A stretch of 18,583 bases of DNA, taken from NCBI GenBank assembly GCA_902782705.1, contig CACZOL010000060.1, positions 1-18,583 on the forward strand, given 5' to 3'. This DNA comes from an uncultured Selenomonadaceae bacterium (lineage in GTDB: Bacteria > Bacillota > Negativicutes > Selenomonadales > Selenomonadaceae). This document shows, piece after piece, positions 7,043 through 13,657 of this stretch (positions are counted from its first letter, which is position 1; each line of letters opens with the position of its first letter). The position numbers and the translations under genes are program-made. The notes beneath the pieces are model-generated. The model searched no databases, was not told where the DNA came from, and was given only the letters and a program-made list of their open reading frames with translations.

Positions 7043-8481
7043 AGTATGAAGCCGTAATCGGTCTCGAGATCCATAGCGAGCTGAAAACGAATACGAAGAT
7101 TTTCTGCGGCTGCGCCACGACATTCGGCGCGGAGCAAAATACGCATGTCTGCCCTGTCTGCCTCGGTCTGCCGGGCGTGCTTCCCGTCGTCAATCGCCGC
7201 GTCGTCGAGTTCGCGATCAAAGCGGGATTGGCGCTGAACTGCACCATCAACAAATTCAGTAAATTCGACCGGAAGAATTATTATTATCCCGATCTTCCGA
7301 AAAACTTCCAAACCTCGCAGTACGACTTGCCGATTGCCGAGCATGGATATGTCGATATTGAAACGGAAGAAGGCAAGAAGCGGATTCGCATCACGCGCAT
7401 TCACATGGAGGAAGACGCGGGCAAGCTGGTCCATTCGGGCGCGACGATCAAAGATTCCGCCGCGTCCAACGTCGATTACAATCGTACCGGCGTGCCGCTC
7501 ATCGAGATCGTTTCCGAGCCGGATATGCGCACGCCGCAGGAAGCGCGCGCGTATATGGAAAAAATCAAGTCGATTCTCGAATACATCGACGTTTCCAACT
7601 GCCGCATGGAAGAAGGAAACTTGCGTGCCGATCTTAACGTCTCCCTGCGTCCGGCGGGAACAGACGGACTCGGCACAAAAGCGGAAATGAAAAACATCAA
7701 CTCCTTCAAAGCTGTGGAGGACGCGCTGACATACGAGATCGAGCGGCAGGAAGAAGTCTTGGAAGACGGCGGTCATGTCGTACAGGAAACACGCACTTGG
7801 GATCCGGCGCGCGGGATTACGCTTTCCATGCGTACGAAAGAAACGGCGCAGGATTACCGCTATATGCCGGAGCCGGACCTCGTGCCGATCATTACGACGG
7901 ACGAGGAAATTCGCGCGTACAAGGAAGGTCTGCCGGAGCTTCCGGACGCGCGGCAGGCACGTCTGGAAAAAGATTTCGGACTGTCTTCCTACGACGCAGG
8001 GATCATCACTTCGTCCCGCGACATGGCGGAGTATTTCGACGCCGTAGTGGCGGAAGGGGCCGATGCGAAGCTCGCGGCGAACTGGATGATGGGCGACCTT
8101 TCCAAGAATCTGAACCAGGAAGGAAAATCCATCGGAGAATCTCCGGTAGACGCAAAGCGTCTCGGCGCGATGATCCGTCTCATCGAAAAAGGCACGATTT
8201 CTTCCAAGATCGGTAAGGAAGTCTTCAAAGCAATGTGGGAATCGAAGGACGACCCAGAAAAAATCATCAAAGATAAAGGCCTTGTGCAGATTACGGACAC
8301 CAAGGAGATCGAGGCAATCGTCGACAGCGTGATTGCGGCGAATCCGAAGCCGGTTGCCGATTACAAGTCGGGCAACAAGAAGGCCATCGGCGCTTTAGTC
8401 GGGCAGATCATGAAGCAGACGCGCGGCAAAGCGAATCCGCAGCTCGTCAATCAGCTGCTGGAGAAAAAACTGGCGGAATAA
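7039..8481 (+). CDS. gatB: Asp/Glu-tRNA(Asn/Gln) amidotransferase subunit B
   Basis: GatB is the 480-residue kinase/transamidase subunit that phosphorylates the glutamate or aspartate on the misacylated tRNA and replaces the phosphate with ammonia. It starts with the family signature GLEIHSEL (8-15). It carries the four zinc-site cysteines C23, C25, C38 and C41, then NRTGVPLIEIVSEPDM (about 151-166). The C-terminal third is the helical tRNA-binding (YqeY-like) domain, ending QLLEKKLAE. ATG at 7039 overlaps the gatA stop by 4 bp and has GGGGGTGA upstream inside gatA. It is the last gene of the operon, followed by a strong terminator. Confidence 0.97.
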   Translation: MKYEAVIGLEIHSELKTNTKIFCGCATTFGAEQNTHVCPVCLGLPGVLPVVNRRVVEFAIKAGLALNCTINKFSKFDRKNYYYPDLPKNFQTSQYDLPIAEHGYVDIETEEGKKRIRITRIHMEEDAGKLVHSGATIKDSAASNVDYNRTGVPLIEIVSEPDMRTPQEARAYMEKIKSILEYIDVSNCRMEEGNLRADLNVSLRPAGTDGLGTKAEMKNINSFKAVEDALTYEIERQEEVLEDGGHVVQETRTWDPARGITLSMRTKETAQDYRYMPEPDLVPIITTDEEIRAYKEGLPELPDARQARLEKDFGLSSYDAGIITSSRDMAEYFDAVVAEGADAKLAANWMMGDLSKNLNQEGKSIGESPVDAKRLGAMIRLIEKGTISSKIGKEVFKAMWESKDDPEKIIKDKGLVQITDTKEIEAIVDSVIAANPKPVADYKSGNKKAIGALVGQIMKQTRGKANPQLVNQLLEKKLAE

Positions 8482-8501
8482 TGAATGTTCCTTGTTTCTT
8501 C

Positions 8502-8541
8502 AAGCCCAAAAGAAAGGTAAACTTTCTTTTGGGCTTTTTTT
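8502..8541 (+). terminator. Strong intrinsic terminator after gatB
   Basis: A perfect 15-bp stem (arms 8502-8516 and 8522-8536) closes on the 5-nt loop GTAAA and runs into seven T residues (8535-8541). The 3' arm also lies where the -35 region of the rimO promoter should be. Confidence 0.93.
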
Positions 8542-8551
8542 CTGCTATACT
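8523..8551 (+). promoter_or_regulatory. Probable extended -10 promoter for rimO
   Basis: TGCTATACT (8543-8551) is a good extended -10 element. The hexamer 17 bp upstream, TTTCTT (8523-8528), is a poor -35 and lies inside the preceding terminator stem. Extended -10 promoters can work without a good -35. The leader would be about 40 nt. Confidence 0.5.
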
Positions 8552-8596
8552 GGTATTTATAGGATAATGGGCGAATTTGTTTGGAGGTAAGATTGC

Positions 8597-9925
8597 GTGA
8601 AAGCCGGTTTTATCAGTCTTGGCTGTGCGAAAAATCTTGTAGATACGGAAGTCATGCTCGGCCTTTTGCAAAAGGCCGGGATTGAATTGACGAAAGAGCC
8701 GGCAGCGGCGGATATCTTGATTGTCAATTCCTGCGCTTTCATCGAGACGGCGAAGCAGGAATCCATCACGACGGTGCTCAATATGGCGGAGTACAAGACG
8801 CAGGGGAAATGCCGTTCGCTGATTCTTGCGGGGTGCCTGGGGCAACGCTACGGACAGACGCTTCTCGACGAATTGCCGGAAGTGGACGCGATCGTCGGTA
8901 CGGGCGCGTGGGGACGCATCATGGAAGCGGTGAACGCGACGCTGCAGGGAAAGCGTGTAATTCTTGCGGGCGAGTCCGAAACGATTTACGACGCAAAAAC
9001 GCCGCGCATATTGACCACGCCTTCCTATACGGCGTATTTGAAGATTGCCGAAGGATGTGACAATCGCTGCTCTTTCTGTGCGATTCCCCTGATTCGCGGT
9101 CGGTACCGGAGCCGCGCCTTGGAAGATATCGTCGAGGAAGCGAAACGGCTTGCGGCGCAGGGCGCCAAGGAACTGAATCTCATCGCACAGGATACGACGG
9201 CGTACGGCCGCGATATATACGGAAAAGCCGAATTGCCGCGTCTCTTACGCGAATTGACGAAGATTGACGGCGTAGAATGGATTCGCTGCCTTTATTCCTA
9301 TCCGCGATTTTTTACGGACGAGCTGATCGAAACGATTGCCGAACAGCCGAAACTCGTCAAATATGTCGATCTGCCGCTCCAGCATGCCGACGACGCGTTG
9401 CTTCGTGCGATGCATCGCGCCGATACGCGCGCGTCGATGACGGAACTGCTGGAGAAACTGCGTGCGCGGATTCCCGGCGTGTCGATTCGCTCGACGTTTA
9501 TCGTCGGTTTTCCCGGAGAAACGGACGCGCAGTTCGAGACGCTCCGCACATTTATTGCGGAACAGCGTTTTGACAAAGCGGGGATCTTCACCTATTCGCC
9601 GGAAGAGGGAACGCCCGCGGCGGAGCTTTCGGGTCGGATCGACGAGAATACCATGCAGGAGAGATACCACGCTTTGATGAGCCTGCAATGCAAGATTTCG
9701 GAAGAAGTCAATCAATCGCTGGAAGGCAAAGAACTTAAAGTTTTGATTGAAGGACGTGACGAAGAGCAGGAAAACGTCGCCTATGGACGTTCCTATCGGG
9801 AGGCGCCCGAAGTGGACGGGCAGGTCTTTGTCGAAGACTGTCCGGACGCACAGCCGGGCGACATGGTGAAAGTGCGCGTCGCACAAGGCTTTACCTATGA
9901 CGTCGTCGGCGAGCAGGTTCATTAA
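8597..9925 (+). CDS. rimO: Ribosomal protein S12 methylthiotransferase RimO
   Basis: RimO is a 442-residue radical-SAM enzyme that adds a methylthio group to a conserved aspartate of ribosomal protein S12. The N-terminal UPF0004 domain supplies the cysteines for the second iron-sulfur cluster: C10 in SLGCAKN, C46 in VNSCAF and C80 in LAGC. The radical-SAM motif CDNRCSFC gives C154, C158 and C161. The C-terminal TRAM domain (about 375-440) should bind the substrate. SLGCAKNLVDTE points to RimO rather than the paralogous tRNA enzyme MiaB. The start is GTG at 8597, with GGAGG at 8583-8587. In many Firmicutes pgsA lies between rimO and cinA; here it is absent and cinA follows after 84 bp. Confidence 0.94.
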   Translation: MKAGFISLGCAKNLVDTEVMLGLLQKAGIELTKEPAAADILIVNSCAFIETAKQESITTVLNMAEYKTQGKCRSLILAGCLGQRYGQTLLDELPEVDAIVGTGAWGRIMEAVNATLQGKRVILAGESETIYDAKTPRILTTPSYTAYLKIAEGCDNRCSFCAIPLIRGRYRSRALEDIVEEAKRLAAQGAKELNLIAQDTTAYGRDIYGKAELPRLLRELTKIDGVEWIRCLYSYPRFFTDELIETIAEQPKLVKYVDLPLQHADDALLRAMHRADTRASMTELLEKLRARIPGVSIRSTFIVGFPGETDAQFETLRTFIAEQRFDKAGIFTYSPEEGTPAAELSGRIDENTMQERYHALMSLQCKISEEVNQSLEGKELKVLIEGRDEEQENVAYGRSYREAPEVDGQVFVEDCPDAQPGDMVKVRVAQGFTYDVVGEQVH

Positions 9926-10009
9926 AAATCCCTTAAAAACGCCTAAAATCAAGGAGACTTCACGCTTTTTTCATGGAAATGAGGATAATAGCTAGAAAAG
10001 GGAACACGA

Positions 10010-11284
10010 ATGATTGCAGAGCTTGTGACGACCGGAAGCGAATTGCTTCTCGGGCAGATCGTCAATACGAACGCCGCCTATATGGCGAGCGAACTGAATA
10101 AGATCGGCATCGACGTCTGTTTTCAGACGACGGTGGGCGACAACCGCGCGCGCATGAAAGAAGTGCTGACGCATGCGCTGCGCCGTGCCGATCTCGTGAT
10201 TACGTCCGGCGGCTTAGGGCCGACGCGCGGCGATATCACGAAAGAAGTTTCGGCGGAAGTCATGGGACGTACCCTTGCCTTGAACGACGAATGCGCGGCG
10301 CGGCTTCGCGAACATTTCGCCCGTGTCGGGCGGGAAATGACGGACAATAACCTTCGGCAAGCGATGATTCCGGACGGCGCACATATTTTCGTCAATCATG
10401 CAGGCACAGCGCCGGGCGTCGCGATAGAACAAGACGGCAAACTCCTCGTGAATTTGCCGGGGCCGCCGTCCGAGATGAAGGATATGCTTCATCGGAGCTT
10501 GTTGCCGTTTCTGCTTGAGAAATACGGCGCAGAGTACATGATCGTCTCCCGCGTGCTGCACACCTTTGGCGTCGGAGAGTCGAAGCTGGAAACGATCATT
10601 GACGATTTGGTGCGTGCGCAGAAAAATCCGACGCTCGCGCTTCTCGTTCGTCCCACGGGCGTCATCATTCGTATTACCGCAAAAGCTGCGGACGAAGCGG
10701 CGGCAAGACAATTGATCGCTCCGATGGAGGAAGAGATCCGGCGGCGGCTCGGAGATGCGGTTTACGGCGCAGATAAGGAAGCATTGGAAGAGATCGTCGG
10801 ACGCGACCTCAAAGCGCGCGGGGGCACGGTTGCCACGGCGGAGTCCTGCACCGGCGGGCTTGTGGCGAGCCGTCTGACCGATATTGCGGGAAGCAGCGAC
10901 TATGTAAAGGGCGGCATCGTCTCCTATACCGATGAAGTCAAAGGAGAGGCGCTCGGCGTCGATCGTGAGCTGCTGGCGGCGCACGGCGCGGTTTCGGAGC
11001 CCGTAGCGCGAGCGATGGCGGAAGGTACGCGGCGCGTCCTGCGCGCGGATTACGGCGTCAGTACGACAGGATTTGCGGGGCCGGGCGGCGGTACGGAACA
11101 AAATCCCGTCGGCACGGTTTATATCGCGGTTGCCGGACCGAACGGGACGCAAGCGGAAAAGCACATTTTCACAGGTACGCGCACACAGGTCAAATTTCGC
11201 GCCTCGCAGGCCGCGCTTGCGATGCTGCGTAGATATATAAAAAACAAGGATGGCAGCATTCCGAATCATGAGGAGGAATTTTGA
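10010..11284 (+). CDS. cinA: CinA: MoCF-like domain fused to NMN deamidase domain
   Basis: This 424-residue two-domain protein has an N-terminal molybdopterin-binding-like (COG1058) domain with TGSELLLGQIVNTN near the start and TSGGLGPTRGD at about 65-75. Its C-terminal CinA/PncC domain carries AESCTGGLVASRLTD from about 276 and STTGFAGPGGG near 360. The C-terminal domain deamidates nicotinamide mononucleotide in pyridine-nucleotide salvage; the N-terminal domain is linked to ADP-ribose hydrolysis. From memory, the usual motif is GPTxDD, so the first Asp is replaced by Gly here, which could weaken N-terminal activity. ATG at 10010 follows AAAAGGGA. The 84-bp gap upstream has only a weak GATAAT near 9984, so cinA is probably read from the rimO promoter. 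recA, its frequent neighbour, does not follow. Confidence 0.93.
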   Translation: MIAELVTTGSELLLGQIVNTNAAYMASELNKIGIDVCFQTTVGDNRARMKEVLTHALRRADLVITSGGLGPTRGDITKEVSAEVMGRTLALNDECAARLREHFARVGREMTDNNLRQAMIPDGAHIFVNHAGTAPGVAIEQDGKLLVNLPGPPSEMKDMLHRSLLPFLLEKYGAEYMIVSRVLHTFGVGESKLETIIDDLVRAQKNPTLALLVRPTGVIIRITAKAADEAAARQLIAPMEEEIRRRLGDAVYGADKEALEEIVGRDLKARGGTVATAESCTGGLVASRLTDIAGSSDYVKGGIVSYTDEVKGEALGVDRELLAAHGAVSEPVARAMAEGTRRVLRADYGVSTTGFAGPGGGTEQNPVGTVYIAVAGPNGTQAEKHIFTGTRTQVKFRASQAALAMLRRYIKNKDGSIPNHEEEF

Positions 11285-12081
11285 TGGATTGGAAAAATAT
11301 GGTGAAAAAAACTTGCGTAGCAGCTTTAGCGGCGTTTGCGCTTATGACGCCGCAGGCGTCGGCGGCGGAGGAAGAGCCGACGATCGTGGCGGACGCTCCC
11401 GGCGAAGGCGAGCAGCAGGAGATGACGTCTGAGGAGGCTTTGCAGGCATATAAAGACAGCGGTTATAAATATACGAGTCAGCGGTACGGATATTCCATCA
11501 TTTGCCCGACAAAGCCGACCGTCGTACCGCTCAGCGTATTATTTGGCGATGATGAAGACGCCAGGGGCGACGTCCTGATTTTCAAGAGCGCGGGTTACGA
11601 TATTAACTACGGCTGGATTGTCATGGTCGACGCTTTCGACGAAGACATGATTCCGGATGACATCACGAAACAGCCGGAAGCAAAGCAGAAAGACTACATC
11701 GAAAAATTCATGGCGAATTCGCCCTATGAGTTCATACGCTTGACCGAAGTGGACGGGCATTCCGGCGTTTATGCGGTCGACGCCAAGGAAATCGAAGTCG
11801 ACACCAACGGCGACGGCAAGTATGACGAAGTCATGCGGAAAGAAAGCCAGATGATCAAAACCTTCTTCCGCGGCGCTTACGGCGGGCGTTTCGGCGTCAT
11901 GCTGATGGAAAACCCTGATCTCACGCAAGGCGGTATCGCCTATTACCAGTTCGGCCTCCTTACGTTCCAGGAATGGCCGACGAAGATGGAAAACGGCTCG
12001 AACACCAACAAGAACGATAAGAACAAGAAAGATAAAAAAGACAAAAAAGACAAGAAGGATAAGAAAGACAAAAAGAAATAA
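11284..12081 (+). CDS. Secreted protein of unknown function with Lys-Lys-Asp repeat tail
   Basis: I do not recognise this 265-residue family. A signal peptide is clear: basic MDWKNMVKK, a hydrophobic core, then ASA at 25-27 as the likely cleavage site. There is no lipobox. An acidic linker leads to a globular part (about 55-230) starting YTSQRYGYSIICP and ending FGLLTFQEWP. Its pattern vaguely recalls PsbP/Mog1-like folds (weak inference). DTNGDGKYDE (173-182) resembles a calcium-binding EF-hand or excalibur loop, though the usual acidic residue at loop position 12 is missing. The tail has five KKD repeats (248-262) ending KKK, suited to binding anionic envelope polymers. ATG at 11284 overlaps the cinA stop by one base (TGATG), with GAGGAGG inside cinA, so translation is coupled. 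Confidence 0.8.
   Translation: MDWKNMVKKTCVAALAAFALMTPQASAAEEEPTIVADAPGEGEQQEMTSEEALQAYKDSGYKYTSQRYGYSIICPTKPTVVPLSVLFGDDEDARGDVLIFKSAGYDINYGWIVMVDAFDEDMIPDDITKQPEAKQKDYIEKFMANSPYEFIRLTEVDGHSGVYAVDAKEIEVDTNGDGKYDEVMRKESQMIKTFFRGAYGGRFGVMLMENPDLTQGGIAYYQFGLLTFQEWPTKMENGSNTNKNDKNKKDKKDKKDKKDKKDKKK
12025..12069 (+). repeat. 9-bp tandem repeat encoding five Lys-Lys-Asp units
   Basis: Five consecutive 9-nt units of the form AAR AAR GAY encode KKD. Third positions vary between copies, so the amino acids are conserved better than the bases. This suggests the charged tail is kept by selection. Slipped-strand changes in copy number are possible because the tract is A-rich. Confidence 0.8.
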
Positions 12082-12091
12082 ACGATTCGCG

Positions 12092-12124
12092 GAGGGGAGA
12101 ACCGTTATGGTCTCCCCTCTTTTT
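12092..12124 (+). terminator. Intrinsic terminator ending the rimO-cinA-secreted protein unit
   Basis: The arms GAGGGGAGA (12092-12100) and TCTCCCCTC (12111-12119) pair perfectly and are followed by TTTTT (12120-12124). It starts 10 bp after the stop codon. Confidence 0.92.
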
Positions 12125-12159
12125 GTTAATATATGGGACGTTTCGGCCTATTTTTTCTC

Positions 12160-12196
12160 GAAAATGTTGATTTTCCATGCTTTGAAATGATTCAAA
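12160..12196. repeat. Two spaced inverted repeats upstream of the sigH promoter
   Basis: GAAAAT-gttg-ATTTTC (12160-12175) and TTTGAA-atga-TTCAAA (12181-12196) are each perfect 6-4-6 inverted repeats. Their centres are 21 bp apart, and the second ends 4 bp before the -35 box. This geometry would suit a dimeric regulator. The region is A/T-rich, so chance is a real alternative. Confidence 0.4.
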
Positions 12197-12200
12197 CCCC

Positions 12201-12229
12201 TTGACGCAAGAAAATACCTACGTTATAAT
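12201..12229 (+). promoter_or_regulatory. Consensus sigma-A promoter for sigH
   Basis: TTGACG (12201-12206) and TATAAT (12224-12229) are separated by 17 bp, making this one of the two strongest promoters in the window. Transcription should start near 12236-12237, leaving a leader of about 51 nt. Confidence 0.88.
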
Positions 12230-12236
12230 TTGAACG

Positions 12237-12275
12237 ATGCTTCACGAAGCGTTCCGCGGAACGCTTTATTCTTTT
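12237..12275 (+). promoter_or_regulatory. Palindromic, attenuator-like leader of sigH
   Basis: AAGCGTTCCGCGGAACGCTT (12247-12266) is a perfect 20-bp palindrome. As RNA it forms an 8-bp hairpin with loop CGCG, followed by a T-rich stretch (12265-12275), so it resembles a weak intrinsic terminator. An alternative hairpin, ATGCTT/AAGCGT around loop CACG (12237-12252, one wobble pair), uses the same left arm and would exclude it. The ribosome binding site GGGGGAG (12276-12282) comes directly after. Pairing is seen; regulation is inferred. Confidence 0.5.
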
Positions 12276-12287
12276 GGGGGAGATCGA

Positions 12288-13010
12288 ATGGAAACAGACG
12301 CAACAGTGGCGCGCAACGAGACGGTTTCTGAAGAATTCGACAACCTGACTGACGAAGAAATTGTTTTGAGGATCAAAAGCGGGAGCAGTTCCGCAGCGTT
12401 GAATTATCTGATTCACAAGTATCGGAACTTTGTGCGGGCAAAAGCTCGTTCCTATTTCCTGATCGGCGCGGATAGGGAAGACATCATTCAGGAGGGAATG
12501 ATCGGCCTGTACAAGGCGATTCGTGATTTCCGGAATGACAAGCTGTCCTCTTTTCGGGCCTTTGCCGAGCTGTGTGTGACGCGTCAGATCATCACCGCCA
12601 TCAAAACGGCGACCAGACAGAAGCATATTCCGCTGAATTCGTATGTGTCGTTGAATAAGCCGATATACGACGAAGATTCGGAGCGGACGCTTTTGGACGT
12701 GCTTTCCGGCGCGCGCGTCGCCGATCCGGAAGAATTGATCATCAGCCGCGAAGAATTTATCGACATTGAAGCAAAAATGGAAGAGATTCTGAGCGATCTC
12801 GAATGGCGTGTGCTGATGTCGTATCTCGACGGGAAGTCGTACCAGGAAATCGCGGTCGACCTTCATCGTCGGGTGAAGTCCATCGACAATGCGCTCCAGC
12901 GCGTGAAGCGTAAATTGGAAAGATACATGGAATCGCGCGGACATGACGTGGATTTGGGACTGATCTATCGTGGCATCACATCGATCAACCGTCATCGTGC
13001 CGACAGTTAA
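12288..13010 (+). CDS. sigH: RNA polymerase sigma factor SigH (Spo0H type)
   Basis: This 240-residue sigma-70-family factor closely resembles Bacillus SigH, the transition-state factor for early sporulation and competence genes. Region 2 includes LIHKYRNFVRAKARSYF and DREDIIQEGMIGLYKAIRDF (about 62-81). ITAIKTATRQKHIPLNSYVSL follows, highly conserved in SigH. Region 4 (about 169-211) has the helix-turn-helix SYQEIAVDLHRRVKSIDNALQRVKRKL. About 25 extra residues follow region 4 compared with the Bacillus protein as I recall it. An in-frame ATG at 12237 falls at the predicted transcription start and has no ribosome binding site, so ATG at 12288 (after GGGGGAG) is the start. It is flanked by its own promoter and terminator, so it is monocistronic. 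Confidence 0.93.
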   Translation: METDATVARNETVSEEFDNLTDEEIVLRIKSGSSSAALNYLIHKYRNFVRAKARSYFLIGADREDIIQEGMIGLYKAIRDFRNDKLSSFRAFAELCVTRQIITAIKTATRQKHIPLNSYVSLNKPIYDEDSERTLLDVLSGARVADPEELIISREEFIDIEAKMEEILSDLEWRVLMSYLDGKSYQEIAVDLHRRVKSIDNALQRVKRKLERYMESRGHDVDLGLIYRGITSINRHRADS

Positions 13011-13020
13011 ATAGATGGAT

Positions 13021-13058
13021 AATCCGCTGCCTTGGCATACAGGCGGCGGATTTTTTTT
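13021..13058 (+). terminator. Intrinsic terminator after sigH
   Basis: AATCCGCTGCC (13021-13031) pairs with GGCGGCGGATT (13042-13052) through 11 pairs including one G-T, and runs into eight T residues (13051-13058). It begins 10 bp after the sigH stop. Confidence 0.92.
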
Positions 13059-13077
13059 AAGCGTACAGGGCCTTTCT

Positions 13078-13106
13078 TTGATAAAAACGAATATTTGTGT
13101 TATACT
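13078..13106 (+). promoter_or_regulatory. Promoter for the ruvC-ruvA-ruvB-queH-spoIID-queA operon
   Basis: TTGATA (13078-13083) and TATACT (13101-13106) are separated by 17 bp, with TG at the extended -10 position. No LexA-type box was recognised in or near it. The leader is about 35 nt. Confidence 0.8.
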
Positions 13107-13147
13107 GCCATTTAGTAAAAAACAATCTATAGAAAGCAGGAAATGAA

Positions 13148-13651
13148 TTGCTGGTACTGGGGATCGATCCGGGTACGGCCATCTGCGGATATGGGTTCGT
13201 CGAAGCGGCGCAGGGGAATCGACTGATTCCGCATGAATACGGCTCCGTCACGACAAGCTCAAAAGCGCGGATGCAGGATCGGCTGTTGAAAATATACGAC
13301 GAGATTGACGCGCTGATTAAAAAATATCGGCCGGACGCAATGGGCGTCGAGCAGCTTTTTTTTAATCGCAACGTGACGACGGCGATTCCGGTCGGGCAGG
13401 CGCGCGGCGTCGTGCTGCTTGCCGCGGCAAGAAACAATCTGGAAATCGTGGAGCGGACGCCGCTTCAAGTCAAGCAGTCCGTAACGGGCTACGGAAAAGC
13501 CACGAAGGAACAAGTGATATATATGGTCACGAAACTGCTGAACCTTCCCGCGCCGCCGAAGCCAGACGACACGGCGGACGCGCTGGCTGTCGCGATATGC
13601 GCGCTGCATTGCATGGACAGCCCGGCTTGGAGAAATCGGTTGGAGGTATAA
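13148..13651 (+). CDS. ruvC: Holliday junction resolvase RuvC
   Basis: RuvC is a 167-residue RNase H-fold endonuclease that cuts Holliday junctions symmetrically after RuvAB branch migration. The four acidic metal ligands are recognisable: D7 in GIDPG, E68 in GVEQLFF, then D141 and D144 in PDDTADALA. The loop GQARGVVLLA and the Q/S-rich VKQSVTGYGKATKEQV segment are typical. The start is TTG at 13148, about 7 nt after AGCAGG. There is no better ATG, and the conserved VLGIDPGT begins immediately. It is the first gene after the promoter at 13078; ruvA starts 6 bp after its stop. Confidence 0.95.
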   Translation: MLVLGIDPGTAICGYGFVEAAQGNRLIPHEYGSVTTSSKARMQDRLLKIYDEIDALIKKYRPDAMGVEQLFFNRNVTTAIPVGQARGVVLLAAARNNLEIVERTPLQVKQSVTGYGKATKEQVIYMVTKLLNLPAPPKPDDTADALAVAICALHCMDSPAWRNRLEV

Positions 13652-13657
13652 TATAAT

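Noticed and set aside
5579..7123. Long open frame antisense to gatA (over 500 codons), and similar antisense frames over ppaC, pcrA, ruvB and queA
   Set aside because: They mirror well-supported genes, carry no recognisable motifs, lack ribosome binding sites, and are expected where G/C-rich codon use depletes stop codons on the opposite strand.
9959..9989. Separate promoter for cinA (TTCACG with GATAAT)
   Set aside because: The boxes are poor and 19 bp apart, with no extended -10. Read-through from rimO is simpler.
12237..12239. Upstream in-frame ATG as the start of sigH
   Set aside because: It coincides with the predicted transcription start, has no ribosome binding site, and would add residues not seen in the family. 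ATG at 12288 follows GGGGGAG.
13060..13147. LexA/SOS box controlling ruvCAB
   Set aside because: I found no GAACNNNNGTTC-like (Firmicute) or CTGTN8ACAG-like (proteobacterial) site near the promoter. The ruv genes look constitutive here.
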